A DNA stretch of 36,841 nucleotides from Aliarcobacter sp. GTDB lineage: Bacteria; Campylobacterota; Campylobacteria; Campylobacterales; Arcobacteraceae. The notes below the pieces were generated by a model, which saw only the letters and a program-made list of their open reading frames with translations, was not told where the DNA came from and made no database searches. This document shows positions 1 through 10,533 of the stretch, piece by piece; the stretch's first letter is position 1; each line of letters starts with the position of its first letter. Location of the stretch: NCBI GenBank assembly GCA_017995775.1, contig JAGOIF010000003.1, forward strand, positions 25,474 through 62,314, given 5' to 3'. The position numbers and the translations under genes were made by a program.

Positions 1-227
1 GCGATTCCTAAACCTGAAAAAACTAATAATATCATTGAATCTTTTTTTAATCCAAGAATTAAGTTCTTATAATTTATCAAAATATATGGCAATAGTAATA
101 CTAATACAAAAAACCATCTAAAAAATGATAGTTGAACAGGTTCTATATTACTTGAAATATATCTTCCAAATATAAAATTTCCTGACCAAAAAAGTACTGC
201 TAAAACTAAAAATATATAATATTTCAT
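1..227 (-). CDS. EamA/DMT-family transporter, N-terminal part (cut by window start)
   Basis: Reading leftward from an ATG at 225-227 gives an open frame to the window edge, about 75 residues, so the C-terminal part lies outside. The start (MKYYIFLVLAVLFWSGNFIF) is a membrane helix with the FWSGNF-type motif that opens EamA drug/metabolite transporters. It is followed by GRYIS, the segment VQLSFFRWFF and a second helix (about residues 38-54). Complete members have about ten helices and export small metabolites or amino acids; the substrate cannot be told from this piece. An in-frame ATG further upstream runs straight into a stop, so this start is preferred. The ribosome binding site is weak. 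Divergent from maf, with overlapping promoter regions. Confidence 0.75.
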   Translation of the reverse strand, partial: MKYYIFLVLAVLFWSGNFIFGRYISSNIEPVQLSFFRWFFVLVLLLPYILINYKNLILGLKKDSMILLVFSGLGI

Positions 228-273
228 TTGTTGATGTTCATCTTTTTTCTACTTGTAAATATTTTCAAAACTT

Positions 274-279
274 ATTATA
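274..279 (-). promoter_or_regulatory. Putative -10 element (TATAAT) for the EamA-type transporter
   Basis: On the minus strand the hexamer TATAAT lies about 47 bp before the transporter start. No clear -35 box is seen, which is usual for sigma-70 promoters in Campylobacterota. Assigned from sequence and position only. Confidence 0.4.
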
Positions 280-290
280 TACAAATTGAC

Positions 291-296
291 TATAAT
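291..296 (+). promoter_or_regulatory. Putative -10 element (TATAAT) for maf
   Basis: TATAAT sits 20 bp before the maf TTG codon and about 12 bp from the divergent -10 box. The predicted transcript would start close to the AAAAAGG ribosome binding site (303-309), giving a very short leader. Confidence 0.5.
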
Positions 297-316
297 GCAA
301 ATAAAAAGGCTTACTT

Positions 317-862
317 TTGATTAGACTTGGTTCAAATTCTCCTACAAGAGCATTAATTCTTAAAAATTTTAAAATAGATTTTATTCAAAATGGTGGCACC
401 TTTGATGAAGATTCTATATTAACTACAAATCCAAAATCTTTTTGTTATGAAGCAACAAAAGGTAAGTTTGATGAATTGTATAAGAAATTTGGTATTGATG
501 ATATGCCATTATTAGTTGCTGATTCAGTTGTTACTTGCCAAGGAAGATTACTTCGTAAAGCAAAAGATTTAGATGATGCCAAAGATATGTTAGAGCTTCA
601 AAGTGGGAATAAAACATCTGTTATTACTTGTATGATTTATAAATCAAAGTCAAAAGAGATTATTGATATATCTATTACTACTTATGAATTTTTGCCTTTT
701 GATAAAAATCATATGAGTGAATATCTAGCTTCTGGTGAATGTTTTGGAAAAGCTGGTGCTATTATGGTTGAAGGATTTTGTAAACCTTATATAAAAAGTG
801 TTAAGGGTTATGAAAGTACTGCTATGGGATTGTGTGTTGAGAAGTTAAGAGCTTTTATTTAA
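317..862 (+). CDS. maf: Maf-family nucleoside triphosphate pyrophosphatase
   Basis: A 181-residue protein of usual Maf length. The N-terminus MIRLGSNSPTRALILKN carries the family signature (S-x-S-P-R/T-R near residues 6-12). LLVADSVV (about residues 63-70) supplies the acidic residue expected at the active site. Maf proteins are cytoplasmic and hydrolyse non-canonical or modified nucleoside triphosphates; older literature links them to septum inhibition. The start is TTG at 317, supported by AAAAAGG at 303-309 with 7 nt spacing and by alignment of the first residues with the family. The 3' end overlaps the convergent gene by 8 bp, with no terminator between them. Confidence 0.88.
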   Translation: MIRLGSNSPTRALILKNFKIDFIQNGGTFDEDSILTTNPKSFCYEATKGKFDELYKKFGIDDMPLLVADSVVTCQGRLLRKAKDLDDAKDMLELQSGNKTSVITCMIYKSKSKEIIDISITTYEFLPFDKNHMSEYLASGECFGKAGAIMVEGFCKPYIKSVKGYESTAMGLCVEKLRAFI

Positions 863-1325
863 ATAAATTCTTTATAATCGTAAGCATACCTTGATGTAAA
901 TTATATATTGAAATAGGAAAATCTAAACTATCTTCATCTACTAAATTTACTTTATTAGAAGATAAATAGATTCCTAGTTTTTCTAAATCGATTGTTTTGT
1001 AATCTACATTCTTATAATCAGTTCGTAGTAATTTATTTTGTTCATTACTTTGTTGTATTGTAAATGCCAATGTTTTTAAGCAAACCAAATCACTCCATCT
1101 ATAAAATAATTCACTATCTAAACTATTTACTATTTTACCCTCAGGAGAAAATAGTAAATTTTGTTCTTTTAAAGGAAGTAAAACTGATAAAATTGCTTCA
1201 CTATAAGGTATTATTTTTTCTTTCCAAAAATCAGCTTCATCGCTTTTTTTTAGCTTTTCTTCTATATTTTCTAATATCTCTTTTTGTGAAGAGTTTTGTA
1301 ATAAAATAGTAAAATTATCATTCAT
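855..1325 (-). CDS. Conserved-looking hypothetical protein, 156 aa
   Basis: Not recognised. The product is 156 residues, soluble, with no signal peptide or membrane helix. The N-terminal half is charged and probably helical (QKEILENIEEKLKKSDEADF). A middle part resembles packed amphipathic helices (FWKEKIIPYSEAILSVLLPL). The gene starts 10 bp after dxs on the same strand, so it is probably the last gene of the lysA-pheA-hisC-dxs unit. It converges on maf with an 8 bp overlap of stop regions. Base composition matches its neighbours and the frame is intact, which supports a real gene. The FWKE...AILSVLLPL stretch faintly recalls conjugation coupling proteins, but that is too weak to name. Confidence 0.7.
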   Translation of the reverse strand: MNDNFTILLQNSSQKEILENIEEKLKKSDEADFWKEKIIPYSEAILSVLLPLKEQNLLFSPEGKIVNSLDSELFYRWSDLVCLKTLAFTIQQSNEQNKLLRTDYKNVDYKTIDLEKLGIYLSSNKVNLVDEDSLDFPISIYNLHQGMLTIIKNLFK

Positions 1326-1335
1326 TTTCTAATCT

Positions 1336-3141
1336 TTACTTTATTTTTAATACAAGTTGCTCTGGTAATAAACCTAAACTTTCTTCAACTTGTTTTGTAT
1401 CACCATGATCTATGAAACTGTCTTCATATTCAAATGTTGTTATTTGTACATTTTTAATTTTTTCATCATTTAAAACTTCTAAAATTGCACTTGCAACACC
1501 AGCTTGTTTTTGTGAATCACTAAATACATACCAATCATCATATTTTTTTGATAATTCAACTAAAGTCTCTTTATCAATTGGTTTTACAAATCTTAAATCA
1601 AGTATTGCAATATCATCTTTATGCAATGCTTCTGTATCAATGGCTCTATTTACACCCGCACCATAAGCTATGAATAATTTTTTAGAATTTCCATGTTTTA
1701 AAAGTTCGGCTTTTCCTAAAATAAATGGAGTTGATTCATATTCAAGTTCTTTAAAGGCACCTCTTGGATATCTAATTGCGCAAGGACCGTTTAGTGTGTA
1801 TGCGAACTCTAAACTTTGTTCTAGTGTTTTATCATCTCTTGGTGCAACTAAAATCATATTAGGAATAAATCTTAAAAAAGAGATATCAAATGCACCTTGA
1901 TGTGTTTCTCCGTCATTTCCTACAATTCCTGCTCTATCCATTGCAAAAACAACTGGAAGATTCATAATACAAACATCATGGATTATTTGGTCAAATCCTC
2001 TTTGTAAAAATGTTGAATAAATTGTAATAAATGGTTTAAAACCTTCTTTTGCCATTGCAGCCATTGAAGTAACCGCGTGTTGTTCAGCGATTGCAACATC
2101 CCAAAACCTATTTGGGAACTCTTCCATAAGTTTATTAATTCCAGTACCACTTGGCATTGCAGCTGTTACTCCAACTACATTTTCATATTTTCTCGCTAAT
2201 TCTGATAAAGCATCTGCATATACAGCCGTCGCAGATTTAGGTACCACTTTTTTTACAAAAACTCCATCATCCACATTAAAAGGTCCAACTCCATGCCATT
2301 GTTCATGTTGTCCTTCTGCTATTTTATAGCCTTTTCCTTTTACTGTTCTTGCATGAACGATTACTGGTTTTCCCAAATCTTTTGCAAGCTGTAATGTATC
2401 TATAACCTCTTCAATATCATGTCCATCAATTGGACCAATATAATCAATTCCCATCTCTTCAAATAAAATTCCTGGAGTTATAAGTTTTAATGCTTCTTCC
2501 ATTCTTTTTGCTATATAAGTGGTGCCTTCAGGCATATTTTTTTTAATAAACTTATCAACTTTCCCTTTGAAACCTTGATAATATTTACCTGCTAGAAGTT
2601 TTGATAAATATTTAGAAATTGCACCAATTGGTTTTGCTATTGACATCTCATTGTCATTTAAAATAATTACAACGGGAAGTTTAATATCACCTAATTCATT
2701 TAAAGCTTCATAAACCATCCCAGCAGTCATAGAACCATCACCAATCATTACAACTGGAACTCTATTCTCTTTTTTTAAAGCTATCGCCTTAGCGGCTCCC
2801 ACAGCTAAAGAAATAGAGGTAGAACTGTGACCTGCTACAAAATAATCAGCTGGGCTCTCATTTGGTTTTGTAAAACCACTAAGCCCTCCAAATTGTCTTA
2901 CAGTTTCAAACTCTTCCCATCTTCCTGTTAGAAGTTTGTGAGGATAACATTGATGTGAAACGTCAAAAATAAAAGGATCACTACATGCATCAAATACATA
3001 ATGCATTCCAAGAGTTAACTCAACAGCTCCAAGTGTAGATGAAAAATGTCCACCTTTCCTTGATACCACATCAATAATTCTATCTCTTATATCTTGTGAT
3101 AATGTCTCTAACTCTTCTAATGATTTATCTTTTATTTCCAT
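1336..3141 (-). CDS. dxs: 1-deoxy-D-xylulose-5-phosphate synthase
   Basis: A 601-residue thiamine-diphosphate enzyme. It condenses pyruvate and glyceraldehyde-3-phosphate to make 1-deoxyxylulose-5-phosphate, the first step of the MEP isoprenoid pathway. It shows the N-terminal GHFSSTLGAVELT block (about residues 31-43) and GHSSTSIS near 104. The ThDP/metal motif runs from GDGSMTAG (134-141) to NDN (162-164). The transketolase middle domain has the DVAIAEQHAV glutamate motif, and a transketolase C-terminal domain follows. Length is near the usual 600-640. It lies 13 bp downstream of hisC, so probable co-transcription links it to the amino-acid genes. Its substrate comes from the gap/tpiA steps encoded nearby. 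Confidence 0.97.
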   Translation of the reverse strand: MEIKDKSLEELETLSQDIRDRIIDVVSRKGGHFSSTLGAVELTLGMHYVFDACSDPFIFDVSHQCYPHKLLTGRWEEFETVRQFGGLSGFTKPNESPADYFVAGHSSTSISLAVGAAKAIALKKENRVPVVMIGDGSMTAGMVYEALNELGDIKLPVVIILNDNEMSIAKPIGAISKYLSKLLAGKYYQGFKGKVDKFIKKNMPEGTTYIAKRMEEALKLITPGILFEEMGIDYIGPIDGHDIEEVIDTLQLAKDLGKPVIVHARTVKGKGYKIAEGQHEQWHGVGPFNVDDGVFVKKVVPKSATAVYADALSELARKYENVVGVTAAMPSGTGINKLMEEFPNRFWDVAIAEQHAVTSMAAMAKEGFKPFITIYSTFLQRGFDQIIHDVCIMNLPVVFAMDRAGIVGNDGETHQGAFDISFLRFIPNMILVAPRDDKTLEQSLEFAYTLNGPCAIRYPRGAFKELEYESTPFILGKAELLKHGNSKKLFIAYGAGVNRAIDTEALHKDDIAILDLRFVKPIDKETLVELSKKYDDWYVFSDSQKQAGVASAILEVLNDEKIKNVQITTFEYEDSFIDHGDTKQVEESLGLLPEQLVLKIK

Positions 3142-3154
3142 TTTTTATAATACT

Positions 3155-4261
3155 TTATTTTAAATTTTCTAATACTTCGTCTAACTGTTTAAATACTCTT
3201 GTATTTTGCTCTTGTGTTCCTATTGTAATTCTAATTGCATTTTGTTTATAACTTGTCAAATCTCGAACAATTACACCTGTTTCTAAAAGTTTTTGTGCAA
3301 CTTCTTTTGAAACAAATTTATCTGCAAATAAAATAGTAATAAAGTTTGTATAAGAAGGAATAAACTCAAAACCTTTTTTAGTTACATACTCTTCATATCT
3401 TTTCATTTGCTCAAAGTTTTTTGCAATACATGCATTTACAAACTCTTCATCTTTAAGTGCTTCAATAGCAGCTGCAAGTGTTAAAGTAGTAATATTAAAA
3501 GGAGCTCTTAGTTTGTAAAAAGTTTTAATTATATTTTCTTGTGCAATCCCATATCCAACTCTCATTCCACCAAGGGCATATGCCTTTGAAAAAGTTCCTA
3601 AATAGATTGTATTTGGGAATTTCGTGATTAAATCTTTTGCATCAATTCTTTTTTTCTCATCTTTAAAAGATGCATATTCTTGATAAGCTCCATCAACTAC
3701 AACCAAAGTATTTGAATCAATTGTTTCTAAAAATGCATAAACATCATCTTTATCTAAACATTCACCCAATGGATTATTTGGTAAACATAAAAATATAACA
3801 TCAGCTCCGTGCTCTTTATATAATTTTGAGAATTGCTCTAAATTATGTTGATCATCTTCTGTTTTTATAATAGTTGCGCCTGTTTGTCTTCCATAAATTT
3901 CATACATAGCAAATGTTGTTTTTGCCATTAAAATTTTTGAACCTTTTTCACATTTTGCATGAACGCAATATTCTAAAATTTGATCACTTCCAGATCCTAT
4001 GATTACATTTTCTTTATTTACTTTAAATTTATTTGCCAATGCATCTTTTAATTCATACATAGAATCATCAGGATAAACAAACATATTTTTAGCTAATTCT
4101 TGAATTTTTGCTACAACTTTTGGACTTGTTCCATAAGGGTTTTCATTTGAAGCCAATTTTACTACATTTTCAGGTTTTACACCATATTCTCTTACAACTA
4201 ATTCTATTGGTTTTCCAGCTTCATAAGTTGTTAAGTTTTCTAATACATCATTAAATTTCAT
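3155..4261 (-). CDS. hisC: Histidinol-phosphate aminotransferase
   Basis: A 368-residue fold-type I PLP aminotransferase of usual HisC length. It interconverts imidazole-acetol phosphate and histidinol phosphate using glutamate, and family members can also act on aromatic keto acids. Visible motifs are LASNENPYG (about 36-44), PNNPLG (161-166) and the PLP-lysine site [17 protein letters not shown] with Lys226. RITIG near the C-terminus is the substrate arginine region. It sits 25 bp after pheA and 13 bp before dxs on the same strand. Its place directly after the phenylalanine gene fits a double role in histidine and aromatic amino-acid synthesis, which is an inference. Confidence 0.95.
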   Translation of the reverse strand: MKFNDVLENLTTYEAGKPIELVVREYGVKPENVVKLASNENPYGTSPKVVAKIQELAKNMFVYPDDSMYELKDALANKFKVNKENVIIGSGSDQILEYCVHAKCEKGSKILMAKTTFAMYEIYGRQTGATIIKTEDDQHNLEQFSKLYKEHGADVIFLCLPNNPLGECLDKDDVYAFLETIDSNTLVVVDGAYQEYASFKDEKKRIDAKDLITKFPNTIYLGTFSKAYALGGMRVGYGIAQENIIKTFYKLRAPFNITTLTLAAAIEALKDEEFVNACIAKNFEQMKRYEEYVTKKGFEFIPSYTNFITILFADKFVSKEVAQKLLETGVIVRDLTSYKQNAIRITIGTQEQNTRVFKQLDEVLENLK

Positions 4262-4286
4262 CTATCTTCCTATTTTTTAGAGTCTT

Positions 4287-5363
4287 TTAAATATCATTAA
4301 TTTCTTTTACGTACGATCCTAATACTTTAACTGTTGTTTTGTATTTTTCAAGAATCGGTTTAATATGTTCATCATCTTTATGTCCATCAAAATCAATAAA
4401 GAATATTGAATTACCTTCAACTATATGTGATTTAATTTTTGTTAAGTTTATTCCAGCATTATTAAAATCAGATAAAAATTCAACTAAAACACCTTGTCTA
4501 TCTGGTAATTTTACTAAAATTGAAGTTTTATCATTTCCACTTTGTGCATTTTCAAAATCACTTATTATAAAGAATCTTGTTTTATTATTGTCTTTATCTT
4601 CAATATTTTCAAACAAAATAGGAAGATTATGCAACTTAGCTCCTACGTGAGGACAAATAGCTGCACTTCCTGGTTCTTTAGCTGCTAATTTTGCAGCTTT
4701 TGTTGTTGATTCAACTGGTATTTGTTCAACTTCATCAAGACCCATATTTGTTAAGAATTTTCTACATTGATCAAAAGCTATATCTTTTGAATAAATTCTT
4801 TTTATATCTTTTATTTTATCACAAGTAGTTGCAAGTGTATGGTGAATATCTAAAACAACTTCTGCAATAATTTTTAAATTATAATCACTTAAACAAGTAA
4901 TAGTATCAGTTACAATTCCATTTGAAGAATTTTCAATAGGAATTACCCCAAATTTAACTTTTTTTGTATCAACTTCTCTAAAAATTCCTTTTATTGAACT
5001 AACTGAAATATATGAACTCATAGCACCAAATCTGCCTTCAGCAGCTTGGTGAGTAAAACTTCCCTCAGGTCCTAAATATGCAATATTTTCAGGTAACTCA
5101 ATATTTCTTGAAATTGCAAAAATTTCTAAAAACAAGGCTTCAATAGCACTTCTATTTAATAATCCAACTTTTTCATTATTTATTAATTCGAGTCTATCAA
5201 TAATTGCTTTTTCTCTTTCAGGTCTATAAATTGCACCACCACTTTTAGCTTTTAAAGCTCCAACTTGATGAACTATATGCATTCTTTCATTTATTAAATC
5301 TAAAACTGTATTATCAATATTATCAAGTTTATTTCTTAATTCTAATAACCCTTCTTCACTCAT
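4287..5363 (-). CDS. pheA: Bifunctional chorismate mutase / prephenate dehydratase
   Basis: A 358-residue P-protein that makes phenylpyruvate from chorismate. An N-terminal AroQ-type chorismate mutase (about 1-88) has LRNKLDNID and ALKAKSG plus the arginine-bearing YRPEREKAI. The prephenate dehydratase domain (about 93-268) starts IAYLGPEGSFTHQAA, has PIENSSNGIV (142-151), and ends with the catalytic TRF motif (262-264). A C-terminal ACT domain (about 280-350) follows. In the ACT domain the usual GALV motif is GVLV (291-294). The usual ESRP motif, part of the phenylalanine site, reads KSHI (311-314), so feedback control may differ. The gene lies 22 bp after lysA. Confidence 0.95.
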   Translation of the reverse strand: MSEEGLLELRNKLDNIDNTVLDLINERMHIVHQVGALKAKSGGAIYRPEREKAIIDRLELINNEKVGLLNRSAIEALFLEIFAISRNIELPENIAYLGPEGSFTHQAAEGRFGAMSSYISVSSIKGIFREVDTKKVKFGVIPIENSSNGIVTDTITCLSDYNLKIIAEVVLDIHHTLATTCDKIKDIKRIYSKDIAFDQCRKFLTNMGLDEVEQIPVESTTKAAKLAAKEPGSAAICPHVGAKLHNLPILFENIEDKDNNKTRFFIISDFENAQSGNDKTSILVKLPDRQGVLVEFLSDFNNAGINLTKIKSHIVEGNSIFFIDFDGHKDDEHIKPILEKYKTTVKVLGSYVKEINDI

Positions 5364-5385
5364 ATAAAGCCTTTGCCTAATCTAA

Positions 5386-6594
5386 TTATTTAATAAACTC
5401 TTCTTCTAAAGCAATTATATCTTCAAAAGTTTCTCTTTTTCTGATTAATCTATCAATTCCCTTTTCAACAGCAATTTCAGCAACTCTTCCTCTTGTGTTA
5501 TAGTTACTAGCCATCGTAAATCCATAAGCGCCAGCTGAATAAATAGCTACTAAATCATTATGTTGCGTTTTTGGTAATTGCACATTTTTAGCAAAGAAAT
5601 CTCCACTTTCACAAACAGGTCCTACTAAATTACAATCACTTAATTCTGTATTATCTGTAATTACTTCAACCCTATGATAAGCATCATATAAAGATGGTCT
5701 AATTAAATCATTCATTCCACCATCAACAATAACAAATCTTTTATTTCCATTTATTTTTTCATATAAAACTTTAGTTACAAAAGTTCCACTATTTCCAACT
5801 AAAAATCTTCCTGGTTCACAAATAACTGTAATATCTAATCCAAACATAGTATCTAAAACAGATTGTGCATATTCTTTTGTATCAATAAGTGTTTCATTGT
5901 CATAAACAATTCCTAAACCACCACCAATATCCATAAAAGATAGTTCAATTTTAATTGCTTTTAAATTTCTTATTAAATCAGCCACGATTTTTACTGATTC
6001 TTTTATTGGTTGTAATTGAGTTAATTGAGAACCAATATGACAATGCATTCCAACAGGTTCTAAACTAGGCGAATTTTTACATTGAATATACATTCTTTTT
6101 GCTGTATCAATATCTACACCAAATTTGTTTTCATGTAATCCTGTTGAAATATATGGGTGAGTTTGAGGATCAATATTTGGATTAACTCTAATTGAAATTC
6201 TTGCAACTTTTCCAAGTTCTTTTGCAATTATTTCAACTCTATTTAACTCAGCATCACTTTCTACGTTTATCATTAAAATATCAAGCTCTAGTGCTTCTTT
6301 AATTTCTGAATCAATTTTTCCAACACCTGAAAAAATAATCTTATAAGGAGCAATTCCAACTTTTAAAGCACGTCTAACTTCACCAATACTAACACAATCA
6401 GCCCCAGCTCCAAGCTGTGCTAAGTGTTTAATAACAGAAAGATTCGAGTTTGCTTTAACAGCATATGCAATAAGAGATTTTCTTGCTTTAAAAGCTCCTT
6501 TAAGTTCTTCATATTGTTTAGTAATATGGTCAAAATCATATACATAATAAGGTGTTTGATATTTGTTTGCTAATTCTTTAAAATTTATACTCAT
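5386..6594 (-). CDS. lysA: Diaminopimelate decarboxylase
   Basis: A 402-residue PLP enzyme of the alanine-racemase-fold decarboxylase group. It converts meso-diaminopimelate to lysine. The PLP lysine is in AYAVKANSN (Lys47). Other motifs are HCHIGSQL (about 182-189), the glycine-rich phosphate loop GGGLGIVY, CEPGRFLV and the CESGDFF site cysteine. It heads a minus-strand unit with pheA, hisC and dxs. Two hairpins lie in the 104 bp between it and fabI. The ribosome binding site (AGGAT about 14 nt ahead) is only fair. No lysine riboswitch is visible upstream; the space is too short and lacks its conserved parts. Confidence 0.96.
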   Translation of the reverse strand: MSINFKELANKYQTPYYVYDFDHITKQYEELKGAFKARKSLIAYAVKANSNLSVIKHLAQLGAGADCVSIGEVRRALKVGIAPYKIIFSGVGKIDSEIKEALELDILMINVESDAELNRVEIIAKELGKVARISIRVNPNIDPQTHPYISTGLHENKFGVDIDTAKRMYIQCKNSPSLEPVGMHCHIGSQLTQLQPIKESVKIVADLIRNLKAIKIELSFMDIGGGLGIVYDNETLIDTKEYAQSVLDTMFGLDITVICEPGRFLVGNSGTFVTKVLYEKINGNKRFVIVDGGMNDLIRPSLYDAYHRVEVITDNTELSDCNLVGPVCESGDFFAKNVQLPKTQHNDLVAIYSAGAYGFTMASNYNTRGRVAEIAVEKGIDRLIRKRETFEDIIALEEEFIK

Positions 6595-6617
6595 TTTTTA
6601 TAATCATCCTATTTTTA

Positions 6618-6659
6618 AAATTTCACTTTTAAACTTCATTAAATTTAAAAGTGAAATTT
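6618..6659 (-). terminator. Long perfect hairpin upstream of lysA
   Basis: AAATTTCACTTTTAAA (6618-6633) is an exact inverted repeat of 6644-6659, with a 10-nt loop. The stem is 16 bp but AT-rich. On the minus strand it is followed by TTTTAAAAA, so it could end transcripts arriving from fabI or form a leader structure for lysA. It lies 24 bp before the lysA start. Confidence 0.5.
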
Positions 6660-6671
6660 CCTCTATTTATA

Positions 6672-8234
<1,563 letters not shown>

Positions 8235-8235
<1 letters not shown>

Positions 8236-9437
8236 TAATTATCTTCCTCTATAACAAGAGCTTTTACACCTGGTAAAATTTTTCCTTCTATTAATTCTAA
8301 AGAAGCTCCACCACCTGTGCTTATGAAAGTCATTTCATCTTCGTCACCTGTGATTCTAACTAAGTCAGCTGTATCTCCACCACCAACAACAGTTGTTGCA
8401 AATGAGCTTGCAACTGCGTGAGAAATTTTTGTGCTTCCTTTTGCAAATTTATCCATTTCATAAACACCCATTGGTCCATTCCATAAAATAGTATTTGCAT
8501 CTTGAAGAGCTTCACTAAATAATAATGCACTTGCTGGTCCAATATCAAGTCCCATCCAACCTTTAGGAATTTCTTGAATTGTAACTATTTTTGCAATTGC
8601 TTCTGCATTAAATGCTTCTGCTGCAACAACATCAACTGGCAAATATAATTTTACGCCTAGTTTTTTTGCTTTTTCCATTATTATAAGTGCTTCTGGAATT
8701 AAATCTTCTTCTACTAATGAGTTTCCAATTTCATGACCTAATGCTTTTAAGAATGTAAATGCCATTCCTCCACCAATAATGATTTTGTCAACTTTTGGTA
8801 CAAGATTATTAAGTGCTTCTAATTTTCCTGAAATTTTTGAACCACCTACAATTGATACAAATGGTCTTTTTGGATTATGAACTATATGATGGAAAAATTT
8901 AATCTCTTTTGCCATTAAAAACCCTGCAGCTTTATGTTGCATATCAAAATATTTAGCGATTCCTTCAACAGATGAGTGAGCTCTATGTGAAACACCAAAA
9001 GCATCATTTATATAAACATCTGCCATTGAAGCTAATTTTGAACTTAGTTCTTCATCATTTTTTGTTTCACCTGTTTCAAATCTCATATTTTCTAATAATA
9101 ATATTTCACCAGCTTGTAAATCTTTTGCCATCTTCATTGTTTCATCGCAAATGATACTTGTTGCCATTTTAATCTCTTGTTTTAAAAGAGTATGTAATCT
9201 TTTTGCAATTGGTTGTAACGAGTACTTTTCTTCAAAGCCTCCTTTTGGTCTACCAAAGTGTGATGCTAAAATTACTGAACAATCATTATCAATACAATAT
9301 CTAATTGTATTTAATGCACTTCTGATTCTTCTATCATCTGTAATATTATTATATTCGTCCATTGGTACGTTAAAATCACATCTTATGAAAACTTTTTTAC
9401 CAGTAATATCAATATTTTTAATTTCTTGTAATTTCAT
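8235..9437 (-). CDS. pgk: Phosphoglycerate kinase
   Basis: A 400-residue two-domain kinase of usual length that transfers phosphate between 1,3-bisphosphoglycerate and ADP. N-terminal substrate residues are in FIRCDFNVP (about 17-25) and in the SHFGRP arginine motif. The C-terminal nucleotide domain has [11 protein letters not shown], the NGPMGVYE segment and GGGDTADL, and ends with STGGGASLE. It lies 8 bp after gap and overlaps tpiA by one base. Confidence 0.97.
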
Positions 9438-9445
9438 TTTTTACC

Positions 9446-10444
9446 TTATTTATTAGCTACGTAAACAGCCATATCTACTAATCTAGCAGAATATCCCCAT
9501 TCATTGTCATACCAAGTCATTACTTTAATCATATTTCCGCAAACAACTTGAGTTAAATCACTTGCAATTATTGTTGAGTTAGTATTTCCAATTAAATCAG
9601 AAGATACCATCATTTCATTATCAACTGCAACAATTCCTGCTAATTCTTTTGATTTTGATTCAAATAATGCATTAATTTCTTCTTTAGTTGTATCTTTTTT
9701 TACAATAAAGTTAACATCAATCATAGAAACGTTTGGAGTAGGAACTCTAACACTTTGACCATGAATCTTACCATCAAGTTGTGGCATAATTAATTTCATA
9801 GCTTTTGCAGCACCTGTTGAAGTAGGTATCATATTAGCAGCACCTGCTCTTGCTCTTCTTTTATCTGATTTATGTTTTACATCTAAAATATTTTGATCAT
9901 TTGTATATGAGTGAATTGTAGTCATTAAACCTTTTTCAATTCCAAAAGCGTCATCAATAATTTTAGCAACTGGTCCTAAACCATTTGTTGTACAAGAAGC
10001 ATTAGAAATAATTTTTTGTCCCTTATACTCATGCTCATTTACACCTAATACAAAAGTAGGCGTATTATCTTTTGCAGGTGCCGACATTACAACTTTTTTA
10101 GCACCATTGTCAATATGCACTTGACATTTTTCTTGAGTTAAATAAGCACCTGTACATTCTAAAATAACTTCTGCTCCACACTCTTTTGAGAAAGTTAATT
10201 CATTTGCATCTCTAGTTGAATATAGTTTTGCTTTTACTTTTCCCATATGTAAATAACCATTTTCTATTTTCACAACACCATCAAATGTTCCGTGAACCGT
10301 ATCATATTTTGTAATATATTCTAACATATCAGGAGCCGCTGTATCATTTATCGCAACTAATTCTACATCATCTCTTGATGCGATTATCCTAGCAACACAT
10401 CTTCCAATTCTTCCAAAACCATTTATTGCAACTTTAATAGCCAT
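9446..10444 (-). CDS. gap: Glyceraldehyde-3-phosphate dehydrogenase
   Basis: A 332-residue GAPDH. The Rossmann motif INGFGRIGR (about 7-15) leads. The catalytic cysteine is Cys151 in SNASCTTN and the partner histidine is His178 in TTIHSYT. Asp34 in AINDTAAP favours NAD over NADP. It is the first gene of gap-pgk-tpiA-fabI, with a strong AAAGGGGAAA binding site ahead of the ATG. The start faces nadD across an 89-bp divergent promoter region. The enzyme serves glycolysis or, probably more often in this group, gluconeogenesis (inference). Confidence 0.97.
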   Translation of the reverse strand: MAIKVAINGFGRIGRCVARIIASRDDVELVAINDTAAPDMLEYITKYDTVHGTFDGVVKIENGYLHMGKVKAKLYSTRDANELTFSKECGAEVILECTGAYLTQEKCQVHIDNGAKKVVMSAPAKDNTPTFVLGVNEHEYKGQKIISNASCTTNGLGPVAKIIDDAFGIEKGLMTTIHSYTNDQNILDVKHKSDKRRARAGAANMIPTSTGAAKAMKLIMPQLDGKIHGQSVRVPTPNVSMIDVNFIVKKDTTKEEINALFESKSKELAGIVAVDNEMMVSSDLIGNTNSTIIASDLTQVVCGNMIKVMTWYDNEWGYSARLVDMAVYVANK

Positions 10445-10471
10445 ATTTTCCCCTTTGTATAAATCTAATTG

Positions 10472-10486
10472 TAGATATTTTATCTA
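10472..10486. promoter_or_regulatory. Perfect inverted repeat between divergent gap and nadD
   Basis: TAGATA-TTT-TATCTA is a perfect 6-bp inverted repeat with a 3-nt spacer, placed between the two divergent genes. It covers a possible minus-strand -10 (TAAAAT, 10477-10482) for gap and lies just upstream of the nadD -10 box. It could be an operator, but AT-rich inverted repeats of this size can arise by chance. Confidence 0.3.
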
Positions 10487-10494
10487 AAAATTGC

Positions 10495-10500
10495 TATAAT
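10495..10500 (+). promoter_or_regulatory. Putative extended -10 promoter of nadD
   Basis: The bases TGCTATAAT (10492-10500) form an extended -10 element 33 bp before the nadD GTG. Position and match to consensus support it. Confidence 0.5.
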
Positions 10501-10533
10501 AATATTTAAGTATATTACAAAGGTTTTAAATAG

